DNA of 64,000 bases from Rhodococcus globerulus NBRC 14531 (GCF_001894805.1 NZ_BCWX01000006.1:62001-126000), one strand, 5' to 3'; positions 19,391 to 29,452 are shown, counted from the first letter of the stretch. Translations and numbers: made by a program. The notes: a model not told the origin generated them from the sequence alone.

Positions 19391-22300
19391 GTGGGGGACC
19401 CGTCGTTTCTGGAAAACTGGCTGAGTGACGAGGAATTTCGCCTCAGTCGTTTGCTGGAGAAGGTTTCCCTTGTCATCGAAACCAACCTCAGTGAAGATGA
19501 AGTCCGGCGAGCTCAAGGCTTCTACGGTAAGCGCGCCGAAGGCATGCTTCGGCGAGGTTTTTCGCACGCAGACGTAATCAAGAAGTACCCTGCACTCACC
19601 CTCACGATTCTGGTCGGACATGCCGCGCTGGCATACGAGCAGGGGCGCTACTGGGAGGATTTCTGGGACGAACTCGGCCTCGATCGTGACCCCAACTTCG
19701 AGAATGTGCTTCGTGCCCAACTTCGCACACTCTTCAAGCGCTACCAGCTTGCCGAGTTCGAGGATCTAGGGAACGACTACGTTCGGCTGCTCACCCTGCA
19801 TGCCGGAGTGCCGACGTATTGCCTGGGCGACTTGGTCGGAATCATCGGGTCCCACCTTGTGGGCGGCAGGGATGCGTCTGGAGCGTCCCTAGTCGAATGG
19901 CTCAATGAACCCGGCAAGCAGTCACGAATGAATCCGTTGGACGTTCCTGTCCGGAACTTCATTCTTCGCGGCGGTGATTTTTCGCTCGATATATTGGACC
20001 GGATCTTCGAGTTCGTCGAATACACCATTTCCCAACCGGATTCGTGGGACGAGCTGACACTCGATACGTCGACAACAGGCTTACCCACGATGATGCTGGA
20101 TGGGCTCATCGATCATCTGCGAGACCACCCCATCGGAGGCGTTTCATCTGGAAACGCGTCGTCGATACGGCGTCGCCGCAAACCGACACTGGTGTACGAC
20201 CTGCAGGACGATCAGGTCTTTGTGTCCATTCCATACCCCACCGATGAACCGGAGGTGGCGTGGCGCGTGTCCTTCGACGGTGACACGCGTGAGGTTTACG
20301 CGGAGCGTGGTTGGGGCGTAAGCGGGGATCAGGAACACCCACCGACGTTGGTGCCGGTAGGTTCGCCGATTCGCACTATTCAGCTGAAGCACCATCCGAG
20401 CAATGAAAGCCACCGGCTGCCGGTCGTAGACAAACGGGATCCGTTGATTCTGTTTGCAGCGGATGGTCGTTGGATCCAGCAACGTGCAACTCTGCCCAAG
20501 GGGCAGGTGATCGCGCTCTTTCCCCGAGATGCACAGCTTGTTGACGCGGTCACTGACAGCCCGATCGAATTAGGGGTCGAACCAAGTGCACCCGTCGGCT
20601 GGCAAGGTTGGACGACGGCTTTCGTTGATCTGACCGAACATCACTCCATTCGCCTTGCGAGGACGCAGACGGCCGAAACTGGCGTCGCACGAAGTGTGAG
20701 GAACTCCGCCTCGCCGACCTTCGCATTCGGTGAGTCCATTCTCGGATTGAAGGCACTCAATGGTTTGACCGTCTACTCAACCCGTCCCGAAATCACGTTG
20801 CCTGCCCACCACAGTGCAGCCACAGTTTCCTGGCGGGTGCGCGTTCGCAGAGAAGGCGAGACTGCTTGGTTGGTGGACGAGGAGTGGATCACGGAGGCTG
20901 AGACAACCTCGCTGGATCCGTTCTCCGACAACACGTCCTCGCTGCTAGGACTTTTCGAGATAGCTGTAACCGGTCCACTCGGATCAGACATTCGTCAGAA
21001 GGTATTTCTGGCCGAAGACCTCGCGATTTCATTCGACCGCGATTTCCGGTACCCAGTGGTGGGCGGCCTATCACCGATAACCGCCACCGCTGACAGCGTC
21101 GGAAAACTCGAAGTCGATCGGGTACAAGTGAGCTTCGACGTCGCGACGCGAGACGCCGAGATTCGTGTGAGCGATGAGAGTCGCAGCTTCCGTTTGGTGA
21201 TGACACCTCCCTACGTGGAGATGCGATTGGACCCAGTCGGGAAGCCTGCACAGTGGCGTACTTCCGTGCAGGTCCTCACCCCGGGCGACTTGGAGGACTA
21301 CTCCGTAATCGCTGCACGAATCCCTGGAGATGTCTCTGTCTCCTTCGCGCTGCTCTCGCACAATGGCGACCTGCTTCAAGAGGTCACTCCGGATGTACCG
21401 TCCGACAACACGTTTCAAGTCCTCTCGCGTACATTTGTCGACGCGGTTCGGACGGCTACGGGAGACTGTCGTATCGCGGCACTGGTAGACGATTCCGACG
21501 GCACGACAACGAGTGTGGCACTTGCCAATATTCGGCCGGCGGAACTGTGCAGCGGAATCGCCGTCGTCGATGGAACGTTGATCTTCGAGGATCTTGCAGC
21601 CGAGGACGACCTCGCGATCTATTTGTGGTCGACAACAGCGCCCTGGCTACCGATGCGAACGCTCGAAATCAGTGAAGGCCGAGTTGTACTGCCGGCGGAA
21701 CTCGTGGATGCCGGGCCTCTCCTGGGGCAGGTCTTCGTCGACGATCCATGGGTGACTATCACTCCGCCGCGCTGGCCGGACTCCTCAGCAATCAGAATCG
21801 AACAGCGTGGGTGGGTTCGTGACGCCAACGGAACCCGGGACAAGTTGGCTCGGTTCCTTGCTGGAGAAGGCTCGCCGCCCACCTCGGGATTAGCGATGCC
21901 GGAGACCTGGGCCGCACTTGCGATGCTGCGCGAAGATGCAGAAGACGTCGCAACGCAGAGATTGCGTGCGGCACTTGTTCGCATTCTCGCGATCCACCCT
22001 CGGTCTGCCTTGGAAGCGTTGGGTAGCAGCACCATTCCTGCCGAGGAGATGGTGGCACTGCTGATCCGGACAGGTCTCGTGAATCGAAGCTTCAGCGCCG
22101 AGTACACGCTCAATGATCTCCACACCAACCCGTGGGTCGGTTCGATGGTTGAAATCGCTGACCTTCCGTCCTTGTTCGAACGGCGTGGTGCTGTCGGGGA
22201 GGAGCGGGCCGAAACAATCTCCTATCTCTCCGAGCAGTGCGGTCCGGTGCTGTTCGAGGTATTGCGAGGCAGCTCAGAGGCTCTGAATTCAGGGTACTTC

Positions 22301-22807
22301 GATCTGAATGTCGCACGCGTACACTCGCTTTCCAAGCCCGCGGTCGACAAGATGTTCGAGCAATTCCGGCTAGTTCCCGGAGCTCTGCTCGATCTCGATA
22401 CCCGTGTGGACGCAACAATCGATGCCTTTCACCGCCGAGGCGAGTGGATGTCATCTGGAGCACATCAGATGCTCGCCTCGGAATCGTTGAAGTCGCTGCG
22501 TTTGGTTCGACAATCGTCGAAGGCGATCTACAACGTCATCTCATCCCGAAGTGAGGCATTGGACGGAGTCGACACAGTGACGCATCCGTGGATGCTGTTG
22601 TCGATGCAATCTCTGACGCTCGCAGCACTTGCACGGCTGGATGCCCACGGAATGCTCGCATACTCCCCATTGACGACGGGGTTGATGGAAGCCTGGGCAC
22701 GTATGGCGTGGCTGTGCCCGAAACTCGTTATGACTGACCTGCTGATCGCTGAAGCGCTGGTGACTTATGCCCATTGTGGGGACTTGATCGGAGTGGAAAA
22801 TGAGTGA
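19391..22807 (+). CDS. Large protein of unknown fold, candidate DruH of a type III Druantia-like pair
   Basis: The 1138-residue protein shows no helicase, nuclease or methylase motif that I can see. The N-terminal 200 residues are helical and charged. The middle, about 250-760, is rich in short alternating strands (YDLQDDQVFVSIPYP, VQVSFDVATRDAEIRVSD) like repeated beta-sandwich modules. The last 350 residues are helical again. It has no signal peptide. The GTG start is preceded by a good AGAGGTGAG ribosome binding site. Its 3' end overlaps the start of the DUF1998 helicase gene by eight bases. Type III Druantia consists of just such a pair: DruH, around 1100 residues of unknown function, plus DruE. 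The name rests on size, order and partner, not on recognised DruH sequence. It is the first gene of the rightward operon. Confidence 0.55.
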   Translation: MGDPSFLENWLSDEEFRLSRLLEKVSLVIETNLSEDEVRRAQGFYGKRAEGMLRRGFSHADVIKKYPALTLTILVGHAALAYEQGRYWEDFWDELGLDRDPNFENVLRAQLRTLFKRYQLAEFEDLGNDYVRLLTLHAGVPTYCLGDLVGIIGSHLVGGRDASGASLVEWLNEPGKQSRMNPLDVPVRNFILRGGDFSLDILDRIFEFVEYTISQPDSWDELTLDTSTTGLPTMMLDGLIDHLRDHPIGGVSSGNASSIRRRRKPTLVYDLQDDQVFVSIPYPTDEPEVAWRVSFDGDTREVYAERGWGVSGDQEHPPTLVPVGSPIRTIQLKHHPSNESHRLPVVDKRDPLILFAADGRWIQQRATLPKGQVIALFPRDAQLVDAVTDSPIELGVEPSAPVGWQGWTTAFVDLTEHHSIRLARTQTAETGVARSVRNSASPTFAFGESILGLKALNGLTVYSTRPEITLPAHHSAATVSWRVRVRREGETAWLVDEEWITEAETTSLDPFSDNTSSLLGLFEIAVTGPLGSDIRQKVFLAEDLAISFDRDFRYPVVGGLSPITATADSVGKLEVDRVQVSFDVATRDAEIRVSDESRSFRLVMTPPYVEMRLDPVGKPAQWRTSVQVLTPGDLEDYSVIAARIPGDVSVSFALLSHNGDLLQEVTPDVPSDNTFQVLSRTFVDAVRTATGDCRIAALVDDSDGTTTSVALANIRPAELCSGIAVVDGTLIFEDLAAEDDLAIYLWSTTAPWLPMRTLEISEGRVVLPAELVDAGPLLGQVFVDDPWVTITPPRWPDSSAIRIEQRGWVRDANGTRDKLARFLAGEGSPPTSGLAMPETWAALAMLREDAEDVATQRLRAALVRILAIHPRSALEALGSSTIPAEEMVALLIRTGLVNRSFSAEYTLNDLHTNPWVGSMVEIADLPSLFERRGAVGEERAETISYLSEQCGPVLFEVLRGSSEALNSGYFDLNVARVHSLSKPAVDKMFEQFRLVPGALLDLDTRVDATIDAFHRRGEWMSSGAHQMLASESLKSLRLVRQSSKAIYNVISSRSEALDGVDTVTHPWMLLSMQSLTLAALARLDAHGMLAYSPLTTGLMEAWARMAWLCPKLVMTDLLIAEALVTYAHCGDLIGVENE

Positions 22808-25800
22808 TCGTCTAGACCCGCTGGAAACCGGGCACCAGATCGAAGACGGGTACAAACGCTATCTCAAGACACTCCTAGCGCCGAGTGATCCTGCGATCGC
22901 GCACGCGTTCTCCGGCGCTATTGACAACACAGATCTGTTGACCAAGGGGCCATTGCTCGAGCTGACACCGCCGTACGCGGCAGGCAGCACTTTGCAGGAG
23001 ATGGTCAACGACGGCGTGCTGCACCCGGAATTCGTGGGGATCAACAGCCGCGTCGTCCCTTTGGATCGACCTCTGTACGTGCATCAGGAGACAGCGATCC
23101 GCAAAGTTGTGGCTGGGCGCAACCTCGTCGTCTCGACCGGTACGGGTTCTGGCAAGACAGAGAGTTTTCTGCTTCCCATCCTGAATTCGCTGATTGTGGA
23201 GCGTGCGGCAGGGACATTGGGACCAGGAGTGCGGGCATTGCTGCTCTACCCGATGAACGCGCTCGCGAATGACCAGCTCGGGCGTCTCCGCGAGATGTTG
23301 AAGGTGCTGCCAGACATCACTTTCGGACGTTATACCGGCGAGACGCAGGAAACTGCAGCAAGAGCGGAATCCCTGTACAAAGCCACGAACCCAGGGCAGG
23401 AGCGACTGCCCAACGAACTGCTCAGCCGTCAGGAAATGCGCGAGAACCCGCCCAACATCCTGCTGACCAACTACGCGATGCTCGAATACCTGTTGCTGCG
23501 TCCGACCGATCTTGATCTATTCGACGGTCCGCACGCGGGAACGTGGCGATTCATCGCACTCGACGAGGCGCACGTATACGACGGTGCACAAGGCTCGGAA
23601 ATCGCGTTGCTCTTGCGGCGACTCCGCCAACGAGTATCTGCAGGAAATGATTTGCAGTGCATCGCCACCTCAGCATCTCTGGACGGTGATCCAGCGGAAG
23701 CAATGACGTTTGCACGCAATCTGTTTGACGCCCCATTCGAGTTTGTCGACGGAGATGCCAACCGTCAAGATTTAGTCCGAGCGACGCGTCAAGCGCGAGC
23801 GGCCACGCCAACATGGAAGATGACAGACGAAGAGCTCTTCGAATGGGCTGCCGCTGACGGTGACCTCACGAAACTCGAGACCAAGACGTCTTCAGGCGAT
23901 GCTGCGGACGCATTGCATAGTGAATACCGGATCGCTGAACTTCAAACGCACCTACGGGCTGAAGACGGTGAAGCGATTGGCTTACCTGTCGCCGCACAGG
24001 ACTTGAAAAGTCGCCTCTGGCCGCATGATTCTGCGGCCGAAGCGAAGCTGGAAGCGCTTGTTGCGCTTGGAAGCAAAGTTCACGACGCCTCTGGCAATCC
24101 TGTGTTGTCGGCCCGGTATCACATGTTTGTGCGTGCTACTGAAGGCGCTTTCATCAGCTTTGCTGACGAAGGTCCGAAGGTGATGCTTGGCCGTCACGAA
24201 ATCGATCCGGAAACCAGCCGTGCAGTATTCGAGTTCGGTACCTGCCAACGTTGTGGTGCTGTCCACTTGGCGGGTGAAGTGGAGAACCGACAGCGCCAGC
24301 AGTTCTTCATCCCGCCAAAGGACGATTCATCTGTGCGCTGGCTTGTGCTGGCAGATGGAGACTCCGACAGCACAGTGGACGAGGACGAAGCGACCTTGTC
24401 CGACGAGGAGGCCAAGGAAGAGCCAGGTATTCGGTACCTGTGTACAGGATGCGGTCATCTCGGTGATACTGACGCAGGCTGCGGTCATTTGGACTGCCCC
24501 GGGGGCGCGGTGCGTCGTGTACGAGAACACAAGTTTGCGACCAGAGTAATGAGTCAATGTACCGAGTGCGGTGCCCGCGCAAGGCAAGTGATTCGCCGTC
24601 TGCGAACTGACACAAATGCTGCTCCGGCTGTGATCACCACCGCGCTGTACCAACAGCTACCACCAGCAACGGATTCGACGGTCGAAGAGGTTGGTGAGGG
24701 TCGCAAGCTGCTGATGTTCTCGGACTCGCGGCAGTCTGCAGCCTTTGCGGCGCCGTATCTCGAACGAACCTACGGACGATTGCTTGAACGTCGGTATCTC
24801 ACTCAAGCATTGCAAGATAAGAAGTACGAGGACGACGATCTCACGGTCGAAGACTTGGCGTTGGTGGTCCGCAAGAAGGCTAAGGACGCCAGCCACTTTC
24901 CCGAGAATGCCGGTCGTGTGGCCATGGAGAAAGCCGCCAACGAGTGGGTGGTCGGCGAACTCATGACTATGGACCAACGACAGTCGTTGGAAGGGCTCGG
25001 ACTGATGCGTGTCTCGCTGGCACGTTCGAAGAAGATAGCGCTTCCAAAGGCATTCGGTCGACTCGGACTCACAGAGGATGAGAGCTGGGGCCTACTCGAT
25101 GAACTGGTAAAGACCGCCAGGCTTCAGGGCGTCATGAACCTGCTCGACGAGGTCGACATCAAGAGCGAGCGATTCGAGCCGCGAAATATGCGGATTCGCA
25201 TGCGGCTGATGGAATCCGACCGAACCAGGAAGGTCCTCAGTTGGCTGCCCAGTGGCCGTGCAGGTACGACGAACAACCGTGTGAAGTTTGTCGACAAGGT
25301 TCTTCGCGCGGTGGGCGTCGATGCGCCTGTGGAGAAGGTTCTTGATGGGTGTTGGCGTTTCTTGCTCGATGCCGGCTACATCTCACCTGAGAGTGACAAG
25401 TTCGCAGCCGACGTTTTTCAGATCAATCACGCCAAACTGTGCGTTCACAACGGTCTTGATGTCGACTGGTATCGCTGCGATGCATGCCGCCGCGTGACGG
25501 CGTTCAGTGTGCGGGGCGTGTGCTCAAACAGCAGCTGCCCAGGGACGTTGGAGTCGTATGTGATTCCGTCCGTCGAAGCTGACAGTAACCACTACCGCAA
25601 CATCTACCGGACTCTCAATGCTGCGCCGATGTCGGCGATGGAGCACACCGCACAGTGGGATGCCAAGGAAGCAGCCACTATCCAGAAAGACTTCATCGAC
25701 GGCAGAGTCAACGTTCTGTCATGTTCGACGACATTCGAGCTCGGTGTTGATGTGGGCGACCTTCAATCCGTCGTCATGCGGAACATGCCGCCGAAGACCT

Positions 25801-27734
25801 CCAACTATGTTCAGCGGGCCGGTCGAGCTGGTCGACGAGCGGCTTCGGCGGCATTGGTCGTGACATACGCCAACCGCAACTCTCATGACCTGGCGAAATA
25901 CCAGAGCCCTGAATCCATGATCGCAGGGAAGATGCGTATCCCGTGGGTGCCTATCGAGAACGAACGAATCGGCCGTCGGCATGCACATTCAGTTGCTCTG
26001 TCCGCATTCTTCCGGTATGCGTTCCAATCGGGCGGGACCACGTGGAAGTATGCCGGAGAGTTCTTTACCCCACCTGAGGCGCAACAGGATTCGCCAGCAT
26101 CGACGGTGCGTGCATTCCTCACTCCGGTCCCTGCGGAGATCAAGGATGCATTGCGTCAGGTCTTGCCGCTGGAAATCCAGGAGGAGATCGGCGTCGAGAC
26201 CAACGCGTGGGTCGAGTACTTGGACAAGCTGCTTACGCTGGCTGAGGAAGACGTTCGAGAAGACCTGAAGGTCTTCCGGCAACTGATCGACGATGCGAAA
26301 GAGGTTGACCAACTTGGCTTGGCCAACAAGCTGTTGAAAACCCTTCGGACAATCGAGAATCGTCAGTTGCTGGGATTTCTCGCGAACAAGAACATCCTGC
26401 CGAAGTACGGATTCCCTGTTGACACAGTCGAACTGCGTACCCTGCACTGCCAGGAGCCAATCGGCAGCAAGCTGGAGCTGTCGCGCGACCTGAGCCAGGC
26501 GATCTACGACTACGCGCCTGGCAACCAAGTTGTTGCGGGCGGCAAAGTCTGGACGTCACGTGGGTTACATAAGCTTCCCAAGAGAGAACTCGACGAGCTC
26601 AAGTACAGGGTGTGTCGCAACTGTGCTCGGTTCCAATGCGGTCGCGAACTCGATGTCGATGAGAGGTGCCCTAGCTGCGATGCTCAGTTCGACAAGATTC
26701 GCTCCTTCGTGATTCCCGAATACGGGTTTGTTGCGGATCGCGAAGCGCACGATGTTGGTACGGTGCCGCCTGAACGGCGTTGGCACGGAGCAAGTTATGT
26801 CGAAAATGTAGGCGACCAAATCGATATCTTCACATGGAACTCTACGGGCGGAATGGAAGTATCCGCGCGGGCTGGAACGAGAGCCACGTTGGCAGTCATC
26901 TCAGACGGTGATGGCGGCGGCTTCTACATCTGCGATTGGTGCGGGTGGGGTAAACCGGTTGGCGGAAAGCTCTCGAGTCGGAAGCATGAACGGCCGCATA
27001 CTGGTCAAGCGTGTGATGGCCCACTTCGAGTTGTTTCGCTTGCACATCGATACCAGACCGACGTTGCCGAGTTCACGTTCGCGGACGTTGCCTACAGCAA
27101 GGAAAGCGAAGCACAGTGGATGTCGGTGCTTTACGCACTCTTGGAAGGCGCGTCCGAAGCACTCGAGATCAGCCGAGACGATATTGACGGAACGTTGTCG
27201 TGGAGCGCCGACGGGCGACGAAGCATCGTACTGTTCGACACCGTCCCGGCAGGTGCGGGTGCAGCGAAGAAGATCGCCGAGAACCTCGGTTCTGTTCTGG
27301 AAGGAGCCGTTGAACGCGTCCAGTCATGCGAATGCGGCGAAGAAACTTCTTGCTACGGATGTCTTCGTTCGTACAGAAACGCACGACACCATGAAAAGCT
27401 CTCGAGGAGAGGCGCTCTGGCGATCTTCCGACACCTACAGATCGACGGTGCGGATTCCACTGGCGCATGGGGGCAGGATCTAGAAGGGACTTCAGCGTCA
27501 GTTTCCGAGTTGTTGTTGGCACTCGCTTTGCTCGGGGTTCATAAGCCGGAGATGGGAATCGAAATGGGCGACATCGGGTGGCCTGTCGAAGCAGTATGGC
27601 GCCAACCTGCCGTCGTCTTGGTTGAGGGAAACGATGGAGAGCGTGACACCTGGCTCAAGGACGATGGCTTTGTAGTGGTTCATGCGGAGGAAACGAACGC
27701 AGACCTGCTGGTCGGGATGCTCGCGCGAAACTAG
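22800..27734 (+). CDS. DEAD/DEAH helicase with DUF1998 (MZB) domain, DruE-like
   Basis: The 1644-residue SF2 helicase has Walker A GTGSGKT at 114-120, DEAH at 255-258, TSAS near 290-293, TTFELGVDVGDLQ near 977-989 and QRAGRAGRR at 1005-1013. Several zinc-ribbon cysteine pairs lie between the two RecA halves (CQRCG near 482; CTGCG, CGHLDC and CTECG near 548-591). The DUF1998/MZB module is near the end (FDTVPAGAGAA, then CECGEETSCYGCL). The final 80 residues (VVLVEGNDGERDTWL...FVVV) look like a degenerate Vsr-like fold without the usual catalytic residues. It overlaps the upstream gene by eight bases, so the two products are made together. DUF1998 helicases of this size are the signature gene of Druantia systems. 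It is a distant paralogue of the 2153-residue helicase of the opposite operon. Confidence 0.85.
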   Translation: MSDRLDPLETGHQIEDGYKRYLKTLLAPSDPAIAHAFSGAIDNTDLLTKGPLLELTPPYAAGSTLQEMVNDGVLHPEFVGINSRVVPLDRPLYVHQETAIRKVVAGRNLVVSTGTGSGKTESFLLPILNSLIVERAAGTLGPGVRALLLYPMNALANDQLGRLREMLKVLPDITFGRYTGETQETAARAESLYKATNPGQERLPNELLSRQEMRENPPNILLTNYAMLEYLLLRPTDLDLFDGPHAGTWRFIALDEAHVYDGAQGSEIALLLRRLRQRVSAGNDLQCIATSASLDGDPAEAMTFARNLFDAPFEFVDGDANRQDLVRATRQARAATPTWKMTDEELFEWAAADGDLTKLETKTSSGDAADALHSEYRIAELQTHLRAEDGEAIGLPVAAQDLKSRLWPHDSAAEAKLEALVALGSKVHDASGNPVLSARYHMFVRATEGAFISFADEGPKVMLGRHEIDPETSRAVFEFGTCQRCGAVHLAGEVENRQRQQFFIPPKDDSSVRWLVLADGDSDSTVDEDEATLSDEEAKEEPGIRYLCTGCGHLGDTDAGCGHLDCPGGAVRRVREHKFATRVMSQCTECGARARQVIRRLRTDTNAAPAVITTALYQQLPPATDSTVEEVGEGRKLLMFSDSRQSAAFAAPYLERTYGRLLERRYLTQALQDKKYEDDDLTVEDLALVVRKKAKDASHFPENAGRVAMEKAANEWVVGELMTMDQRQSLEGLGLMRVSLARSKKIALPKAFGRLGLTEDESWGLLDELVKTARLQGVMNLLDEVDIKSERFEPRNMRIRMRLMESDRTRKVLSWLPSGRAGTTNNRVKFVDKVLRAVGVDAPVEKVLDGCWRFLLDAGYISPESDKFAADVFQINHAKLCVHNGLDVDWYRCDACRRVTAFSVRGVCSNSSCPGTLESYVIPSVEADSNHYRNIYRTLNAAPMSAMEHTAQWDAKEAATIQKDFIDGRVNVLSCSTTFELGVDVGDLQSVVMRNMPPKTSNYVQRAGRAGRRAASAALVVTYANRNSHDLAKYQSPESMIAGKMRIPWVPIENERIGRRHAHSVALSAFFRYAFQSGGTTWKYAGEFFTPPEAQQDSPASTVRAFLTPVPAEIKDALRQVLPLEIQEEIGVETNAWVEYLDKLLTLAEEDVREDLKVFRQLIDDAKEVDQLGLANKLLKTLRTIENRQLLGFLANKNILPKYGFPVDTVELRTLHCQEPIGSKLELSRDLSQAIYDYAPGNQVVAGGKVWTSRGLHKLPKRELDELKYRVCRNCARFQCGRELDVDERCPSCDAQFDKIRSFVIPEYGFVADREAHDVGTVPPERRWHGASYVENVGDQIDIFTWNSTGGMEVSARAGTRATLAVISDGDGGGFYICDWCGWGKPVGGKLSSRKHERPHTGQACDGPLRVVSLAHRYQTDVAEFTFADVAYSKESEAQWMSVLYALLEGASEALEISRDDIDGTLSWSADGRRSIVLFDTVPAGAGAAKKIAENLGSVLEGAVERVQSCECGEETSCYGCLRSYRNARHHEKLSRRGALAIFRHLQIDGADSTGAWGQDLEGTSASVSELLLALALLGVHKPEMGIEMGDIGWPVEAVWRQPAVVLVEGNDGERDTWLKDDGFVVVHAEETNADLLVGMLARN

Positions 27735-28072
27735 GTGGGACCGAGCTCTCGCGACAATTGGTCGTAGATGAGCGTGCTTCCTGATGACTGCGTAATCGGG
27801 AGTGGAGGTTCGGCGATCGGGGTTGGCACAGGCGCCCCGATCGCCGGGAACGATTCGAGCAACACAGCGATCAAGCGTTCTGCCATCTGCTGATCCAACT
27901 GAATGGATTGGCTGCTCTTCGGTGAAGACTTGCGATGGTCCGAACCGAACGTGCTGAGATGGACGAGCCGCGCTCCAGACTCGTCGTCAACCAGGTTATA
28001 AAAGCAGTCAACCTCGCTACTGTGTGCACGAATCGACTGTGTCCCGGGCTCAATGGTGCGAATGCGTGCCAT
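27731..28072 (-). CDS. Small conserved hypothetical protein beginning MARIRTI
   Basis: I chose ATG 28072, which gives 113 residues beginning MARIRTIEPG; a TTG at 28108 would add 12 residues. The sequence has a compact N-terminal half (VDCFYNLVDDESGARLVHLSTFGSDHR) and a serine/lysine stretch (KSSPKSSQSIQLD) before a helix (QQMAERLIAVLLESF). Proteins with this 'LSTFGSD...SIQLD' layout occur near defence and restriction genes, sometimes under a doubtful methionyl-tRNA formyltransferase label; that is my recollection and gives no function. The gene converges on the DruE-like gene, and the two stop regions overlap by four bases. The C-terminal 35 residues are proline/serine rich and probably flexible. 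Confidence 0.6.
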   Translation of the reverse strand: MARIRTIEPGTQSIRAHSSEVDCFYNLVDDESGARLVHLSTFGSDHRKSSPKSSQSIQLDQQMAERLIAVLLESFPAIGAPVPTPIAEPPLPITQSSGSTLIYDQLSRELGPT

Positions 28073-28316
28073 GTCCGAATCGTATCGAGTATCCTTCCCT
28101 AGTCCCAATCGGTTGCTCTCCGAAGTGCGTGAAAGTGAAATCGATACGTCGAGCTATGTCGATGACATCGAAATCATTGTCGGTATTAGCGTGTAAGTTC
28201 GGTGCTCGAAGGCATGCAGGCCTGAATCTCCAGAACGTGAACCGTGTTCGGTACGAGGAGATCACCCTGTTGCTTTGAAGAATCCCTGATCGCCCGCATC
28301 TTAGGATCGAAGGTAA

Positions 28317-29021
28317 ATGAAGACAGTCGTCATTGTTGCAGTCATCGTCGTGATTGTTTCGGGTTTGGTGATTTGGAAGTATCTCGAGAAGCAGAAGTTC
28401 GATGCGCTGTCTCCAGAGGTTCAGCAGGCCCTTACGCTCACGAAAGATCGAAAGAAGTCGTACAAACGAAAGGCAAAAGAATACGATCAACGAGTGAAGG
28501 TGGCTCAGCTAACGCTAGACGCCTTGAAGGACCAAAAGGGGCGTCGTTTGAAGAATGTTGGCGGTGTGGTGCTCTTTGAGAGGTGGATAGAAACCCCACA
28601 AGGCTCCGGTTCGATCATTGGTGTCAAGGCAACTGCAGCCGATGAGTCGAGCATCAAGCAGCGGCTCACAGCGACCAGGATCGTGGCGCTGGGGGTCTTC
28701 GCGCTCGCGGCACCGAAGAAAAGTGGCGGAGGAAACGCGTACGTAGTGGTTGATGGCCCGAAGGTCTCTGGAGTCGCGACAATTTCGGGGAAGAGCAACA
28801 CGAATGCGGGTCCTGACGCATTCGCTTTTGCAGCTGCTGTCAACAACGCGGCGCGAGCGGAAGAGATTGCAGCCTCCACGAGGCCCCGAGACATCGAATG
28901 CGCGAGTAAGGCACTCACACAGGCGAGTGATAACGCCGATCTAGTGCGAGAGAAGGACCTGTACTCTGCGGCGATTGACGCATTGCCTGCCGAGCTGGCT
29001 CAGTCTTTCGCGCGCCCGTAG
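28317..29021 (+). CDS. Membrane-anchored protein of unknown function
   Basis: The 234-residue protein starts with a single hydrophobic helix (residues 3-20, MKTVVIVAVIVVIVSGLVI) and then a strongly basic helix (about 40-75), so it should be anchored in the membrane with the rest in the cytoplasm. The central part (VVLFERWIETPQGSGSIIG...VVVDGPKVSGVATISG) has an alternating pattern typical of small beta-rich domains. The C-terminal helix is alanine rich and includes PRDIECASKALTQAS. GAAGGT lies a few bases before the ATG. It has no recognised family. Similar single-helix proteins with a bacterial-PH-like region exist in actinomycetes, but I cannot confirm that here. It lies at the right flank of the defence operons, transcribed alone. 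Confidence 0.65.
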   Translation: MKTVVIVAVIVVIVSGLVIWKYLEKQKFDALSPEVQQALTLTKDRKKSYKRKAKEYDQRVKVAQLTLDALKDQKGRRLKNVGGVVLFERWIETPQGSGSIIGVKATAADESSIKQRLTATRIVALGVFALAAPKKSGGGNAYVVVDGPKVSGVATISGKSNTNAGPDAFAFAAAVNNAARAEEIAASTRPRDIECASKALTQASDNADLVREKDLYSAAIDALPAELAQSFARP

Positions 29022-29452
29022 TAGTGGAATAGCGACGCTGGGATTAAGTGCGGCGGCGTATCTTGGGTCTCAATTTCTGCTATTCGCCTTCCGAACCGGC
29101 TGTATGTGGGGGTTCGAGGTGTGTTAAAACTGCGGACTTCTTGTCAAACGAGGCTTCAGCATTAGCGTATTCGAGGAAGCTTCGGGATTTCCGGGTGAAT
29201 ACGCGGCCCGTTGGAAGCATGTCAATTTCGGCACGGCGAACTGACCAGGGAAGATTCGTGATCCGCGACTTTCCTCGAGCTCGTATTCCGCAATCTGTAT
29301 GGTTATGACTTCTTGTACGTACAACCTGACAACGTTTGGGCATCACTCTGCTTGCTAGATGCCGACTCGTTGTTTTGTCGGCTGTCGCATTGCGGTTTGC
29401 GTGCTATTGCTTGCTGCTCAGACCGGCGCAGTCCGTGCGGTGATGACGGAAG
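29022..29452. other. Intergenic stretch with no supported gene
   Basis: Short open frames exist on both strands (about 29048-29308 plus, 29080-29346 minus), but neither has a convincing ribosome binding site, domain or protein-like composition. The stretch is locally poorer in G+C than its surroundings. It may be a decayed gene or a junction between insertions. No repeats or RNA gene were recognised. Confidence 0.4.

Noticed and set aside
2396..27734. Canonical complete DISARM, BREX or Dpd system
   Set aside because: No separate DrmB or phospholipase D-type DrmC, no PglZ or BrxC, and no DpdA or queuosine-type genes are present, so none of these names fits fully.
29048..29346. Overlapping small open frames on both strands
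   Set aside because: Neither has translation signals, domain or protein-like composition strong enough to be listed as a gene.
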